From: an uncultured Bacteroidales bacterium
GTDB taxonomy: Bacteria; Bacteroidota; Bacteroidia; Bacteroidales; Muribaculaceae
Assembly (NCBI GenBank): GCA_900542185.1
Contig: UQMZ01000052.1
Span: forward strand, 1-22,614
DNA: 22,614 nt
Direction: 5' to 3'
Shown one piece after another: positions 20,418 to 22,614 of the stretch (position 1 is its first letter; each line of letters starts with the position of its first letter). The position numbers and the translations under genes are program-made. Under the pieces are notes generated by a model. It searched no databases. It was not told the DNA's origin and worked only from the letters and a program-made list of their open reading frames with translations.

Positions 20418-21587
20418 ATGCTGTTACTTTCATCCTACTCCTTCGGGGAGTTTTTGGGTCAGGCCGTGGAAAGCTTCTGGCACTTCACCGGATTCTACAA
20501 CTGTTCGTGGACCAATCTGGTGATGCTGGCCGTGGGCTGCTTCTTCGTGTATCTGGCCATCAAGAAGAATTTCGAGCCGTTGCTGCTGGTACCCATCGGC
20601 TTCGGTATGCTGGTGGGCAACATCCCATTCCAGACCGGTATGGAGATCGGTATATACGAGCCCGGCTCGGTTCTGAACATATTGTATAACGGTGTGGAGA
20701 AGGGCTGGTACCCGCCGCTGGTGTTCCTGGGCGTGGGAGCCATGACCGACTTCTCGGCCCTGCTGGCCAATCCGAAGCTGATGGTGATAGGCGGTGCCGC
20801 ACAGTTCGGTATCTTCGGCGCCTACATGCTCGCGCTGCTGTGCGGCTTCGACCCCCTCAGCGCCGGATGTGTGGCCATCATCGGTGGCGCCGACGGCCCG
20901 ACGGCCATCTTCACCACATCCAAGCTCAATCCCGCCCTGCTGGGTGCGGTGGCCGTGTCGGCATACTCATACATGGCGCTGATTCCCCTGATCCAGCCCC
21001 CGATTATGCGACTGCTCACCACCGACAAGGAACGCAAGATCAAGATGAAACCGGCCCGTGTGGTAAGCCAGAACGAGAAGATCCTGTTCCCTATCGTCGG
21101 CCTGATCCTGACCTGCTTCATCGTGCCTTCGGGCATTCCGCTGCTCGGTATGCTGTTCTTCGGCAACCTGCTGCGTGAAAGCGGCGTGACCACGCGTCTG
21201 GCCAAGACCGCCAGCAACGCCATGACCGACATCGTGACCATCCTGCTCGGATTCACAGTAGGTGCCTCCACCCAGGCCGACAAGTTCCTGACCCTGGACA
21301 CGCTGCTGATATTCGGCCTCGGCTTTGTGGCATTCATCCTCGCGTCCACCGCAGGCGTGCTTTCCGTCAAGGTGTTCAACCTGTTCCTGCGTCCCAACAA
21401 GAAGATCAATCCTCTGATCGGAAACGCAGGCGTATCGGCAGTGCCTATGGCCGCGCGTATCTCCAACAACCTCGGTCTGGAATACGACCCGTCGAACTAT
21501 CTGCTGATGCACGCCATGGGCCCGAACGTGGCCGGCGTGATCGGTTCGGCTGTCGCAGCAGGCGTGCTGCTCAGCTTCCTCGGATAA
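20418..21587 (+). CDS. mmdB: Na+-translocating decarboxylase, beta subunit
   Basis: This 389-residue integral membrane protein removes CO2 from carboxybiotin and uses the energy to pump Na+ out of the cell. It has many hydrophobic segments and the two conserved OadB/MmdB regions: IIGGADGPTAIF (154-165), with Asp159 corresponding to the sodium-binding Asp of oxaloacetate decarboxylase, and GNAGVSAVPMAARISNN (335-351). The C-terminal HAMGPNVAGVIGSAVAAG is also typical. The first 30 or so residues are less conserved. It is the last gene of the operon and is followed by a strong hairpin. Oxaloacetate and glutaconyl-CoA decarboxylases share this subunit; mce next door fixes the substrate as methylmalonyl-CoA. 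Confidence 0.96.
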   Translation: MLLLSSYSFGEFLGQAVESFWHFTGFYNCSWTNLVMLAVGCFFVYLAIKKNFEPLLLVPIGFGMLVGNIPFQTGMEIGIYEPGSVLNILYNGVEKGWYPPLVFLGVGAMTDFSALLANPKLMVIGGAAQFGIFGAYMLALLCGFDPLSAGCVAIIGGADGPTAIFTTSKLNPALLGAVAVSAYSYMALIPLIQPPIMRLLTTDKERKIKMKPARVVSQNEKILFPIVGLILTCFIVPSGIPLLGMLFFGNLLRESGVTTRLAKTASNAMTDIVTILLGFTVGASTQADKFLTLDTLLIFGLGFVAFILASTAGVLSVKVFNLFLRPNKKINPLIGNAGVSAVPMAARISNNLGLEYDPSNYLLMHAMGPNVAGVIGSAVAAGVLLSFLG

Positions 21588-21615
21588 TTCGCGACCAAAT
21601 CATTATAGCATATTA

Positions 21616-21651
21616 CAGGGGGATGGGTCTATTTTAAGACTCATCCCCCTG
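21616..21651 (+). terminator. Hairpin terminator after mmdB
   Basis: CAGGGGGATG (21616-21625) pairs with CATCCCCCTG (21642-21651), and the stem continues inward with GTCT/AGAC. A short T-containing stretch follows on the plus strand, and no gene continues in the same direction for 200 bases. Confidence 0.75.
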
Positions 21652-21714
21652 TTGCACTAAATTTATTCGTAAAAATTTTATCAGTCAATTAAACTGTTTT
21701 TAAATTTTTTTATC

Positions 21715-21722
21715 TAATTTTG
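21715..21722 (+). promoter_or_regulatory. -7 element upstream of the small unknown gene
   Basis: TAATTTTG matches TAnnTTTG; no clear TTTG lies at -33. It would give a leader of about 130 bases, which contains a small hairpin (CCGC-CCG-GCGG near 21749). Confidence 0.5.
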
Positions 21723-21856
21723 CAAACAACCGCTTCTTTGATGAACCGAACCGCCCGGCGGGTCGTTATTAATATAGCAAGCGTGGAAATGTCTTCTTTA
21801 AGCTTTCTTAATCTGTCTCTCCACACTGAGCCTCTCCTCTAATACCTGACCGACAC

Positions 21857-22189
21857 ATGATCACAGAAGAAGTCATAAAAGAGATATACAAGAACTACAG
21901 CAAGAGCCCCAAGCATCGCGAGGAGCTCAATATTCCTTATTTCGTGGAGTTGCTGAAGCCACACCATGACCTCTCGGCCGACGACATGGAGATTGTGGTG
22001 GATAAACTCGACGACTTCTCCCCGTTCAAACGCTTCCTGATCCGCAGCCTCACCGCAATACTGGAATTCGACAATTACGTTGCGTTCGTATTCAGGGACC
22101 ACATTCTGTTTTTCTCCAAAAACGACGACGGCCTGAACGTGAACTTCAAACCGGACAGCGGCGGCCTATTCGCCAAACTGTTCAGATAA
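21857..22189 (+). CDS. Small unrecognised soluble protein
   Basis: The 110-residue protein has no signal peptide or membrane helix. The N-terminal two thirds look helical (VIKEIYKNYSKSPKHREEL, SADDMEIVVDKLDDFSPFKR). A shorter beta-like segment follows (DNYVAFVFRDHILFFSKND), and the end is basic and aromatic (GGLFAKLFR). Codon use is like that of the core genes around it, its own -7 box is present and a strong terminator follows, so it is a real gene. I do not recognise a family, and the neighbours do not suggest a role. Confidence 0.7.
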   Translation: MITEEVIKEIYKNYSKSPKHREELNIPYFVELLKPHHDLSADDMEIVVDKLDDFSPFKRFLIRSLTAILEFDNYVAFVFRDHILFFSKNDDGLNVNFKPDSGGLFAKLFR

Positions 22190-22227
22190 TCGATTTAGAT
22201 AAAACATCCTGACAAACCATTCAGATA

Positions 22228-22272
22228 AACCAAAGGCTCTGTTCCCGGATTAAGGGACAGAGCCTTTGGTTT
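22228..22272. terminator. Strong bidirectional terminator
   Basis: Arms from 22228 (AACCAAAGGCTCTG) and up to 22272 (CAGAGCCTTTGGTT) form an 18-bp stem with one bulged T and CCC/GGG at the top. A-rich and T-rich flanks allow use from both sides, between the two convergent genes. Confidence 0.88.
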
Positions 22273-22306
22273 TGACCTGAGTAAATGTGTCCTTAGCGAC
22301 CGAAGA

Positions 22307-22566
22307 TCAGTTCATGTCCATAATGTCGAATCCTTGCTCCAGATCATCGTCGTTGAATGAGTTCTCGTCAAACTGATCCAGATCCAAAGCATCCATATCG
22401 GCCACATCGGGCGTGATTGTCTTTACGCTGGCCACACTCTTGATTTCTTCCGTTTCCTTGAACTGCTTGGGGGCATTGCCACGCTTCATGGTGCATACCG
22501 GCTCCACAAGAGACCGGCCTGGGATTATTTCCTTCAGTTCCATGAAAAAGCCCCGCTCGGTCATAT
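22307..22566 (-). CDS. 3' end of an unrecognised leftward gene, cut by the contig end
   Basis: About 86 codons up to the TGA at 22307-22309 are present; the 5' end is lost where adapter sequence begins at 22567. The visible part reads RGFFMELKEIIPGRSLVEPV, then a basic section (MKRGNAPKQFKETEEI). It ends in a very acidic tail rich in Asp, Asn and Phe/Leu (ALDLDQFDENSFNDDDLEQ). Acidic tails of this kind often bind partner proteins. I do not recognise the family. The ATG at 22564 next to the adapter is not evidence of a start. Confidence 0.6.
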
Positions 22567-22614
22567 CTGTCTCTTATACACATCTCCGAGCCCACGAGAC
22601 TAGCGCTCATCTCG
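22567..22614 (+). other. Illumina Nextera adapter and index, not genomic
   Basis: CTGTCTCTTATACACATCT (22567-22585) is the Tn5 mosaic end. CCGAGCCCACGAGAC (22586-22600) is the Nextera i7-side adapter, TAGCGCTC (22601-22608) is an eight-base index matching Nextera XT N723, and ATCTCG (22609-22614) begins the P7 sequence. The contig therefore ends in untrimmed read-through. Confidence 0.98.

Noticed and set aside
22368..22610. 80-codon minus-strand ORF starting MSASLVGSEMCIRDR
   Set aside because: Its start lies wholly in Nextera adapter and index sequence, and the rest is out of frame with the real acidic-tailed gene.
1..22614. CRISPR arrays, transposases, integrases and tRNA or rRNA genes
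   Set aside because: I saw no regularly spaced identical repeats with unique spacers, no transposase or integrase motifs, and no cloverleaf or rRNA sequence.

Overview
The window looks like one contig end from a member of the Bacteroidales, most likely a gut Muribaculaceae/Bacteroides-type organism (inference). The support is: promoters of the Bacteroidetes form TTTG-N19/20-TAnnTTTG in front of several genes, almost no Shine-Dalgarno sequences, a fused LpxC-FabZ protein, a menaquinone pathway, and a complete sodium-pumping methylmalonyl-CoA decarboxylase operon typical of succinate/propionate formers. The last 48 bases are Illumina Nextera adapter and index sequence, not genome.

Left part (1-5346), accessory in character. 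It opens with the 3' end of an ECF sigma factor gene broken by an in-frame TAG, followed at once by a four-helix membrane protein gene. A leftward cluster of four envelope genes follows: two secreted proteins sharing an N-terminal domain (one ending in a beta-barrel), a lipoprotein and another barrel-like protein. Upstream of that cluster lies about 0.8 kb without a long gene. It carries a canonical minus-strand promoter, about 460 nt dense in hairpins, and a terminal helix followed by a U-run. I read this as a structured non-coding RNA or long leader of a family I cannot name.

Centre (5347-12751), core genes on the plus strand. An HtrA/DegP-type periplasmic protease stands alone. Then comes a probable operon: tpiA, a SPOR-domain protein, folE, and menB-menC-menE, the last three joined by ATGA overlaps. 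A separate promoter drives a Crp/Fnr-family regulator that lacks the usual cAMP and iron-sulfur residues. A bidirectional terminator separates it from the lipid A genes.

Right-centre (12775-16954). lpxD, lpxC-fabZ and lpxA form a leftward operon for the first steps of lipid A synthesis, with a perfect promoter match in front of lpxD. Divergent to it is a GT2 glycosyltransferase whose promoter suggests a leaderless mRNA.

Right (17143-21587). mce-mmdA-mmdD-mmdC-mmdB encode methylmalonyl-CoA epimerase and the membrane decarboxylase that releases propionyl-CoA and exports Na+. Stem-loops lie between several of these genes. The window ends with a small unrecognised gene, a bidirectional terminator, and the 3' end of a leftward gene cut by the adapter.

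The most unusual items are the unnamed structured RNA at 4588-5049, the amber-broken sigma factor, and a GTTAA-N2-TTAAC inverted repeat shared by the htrA and mce upstream regions.
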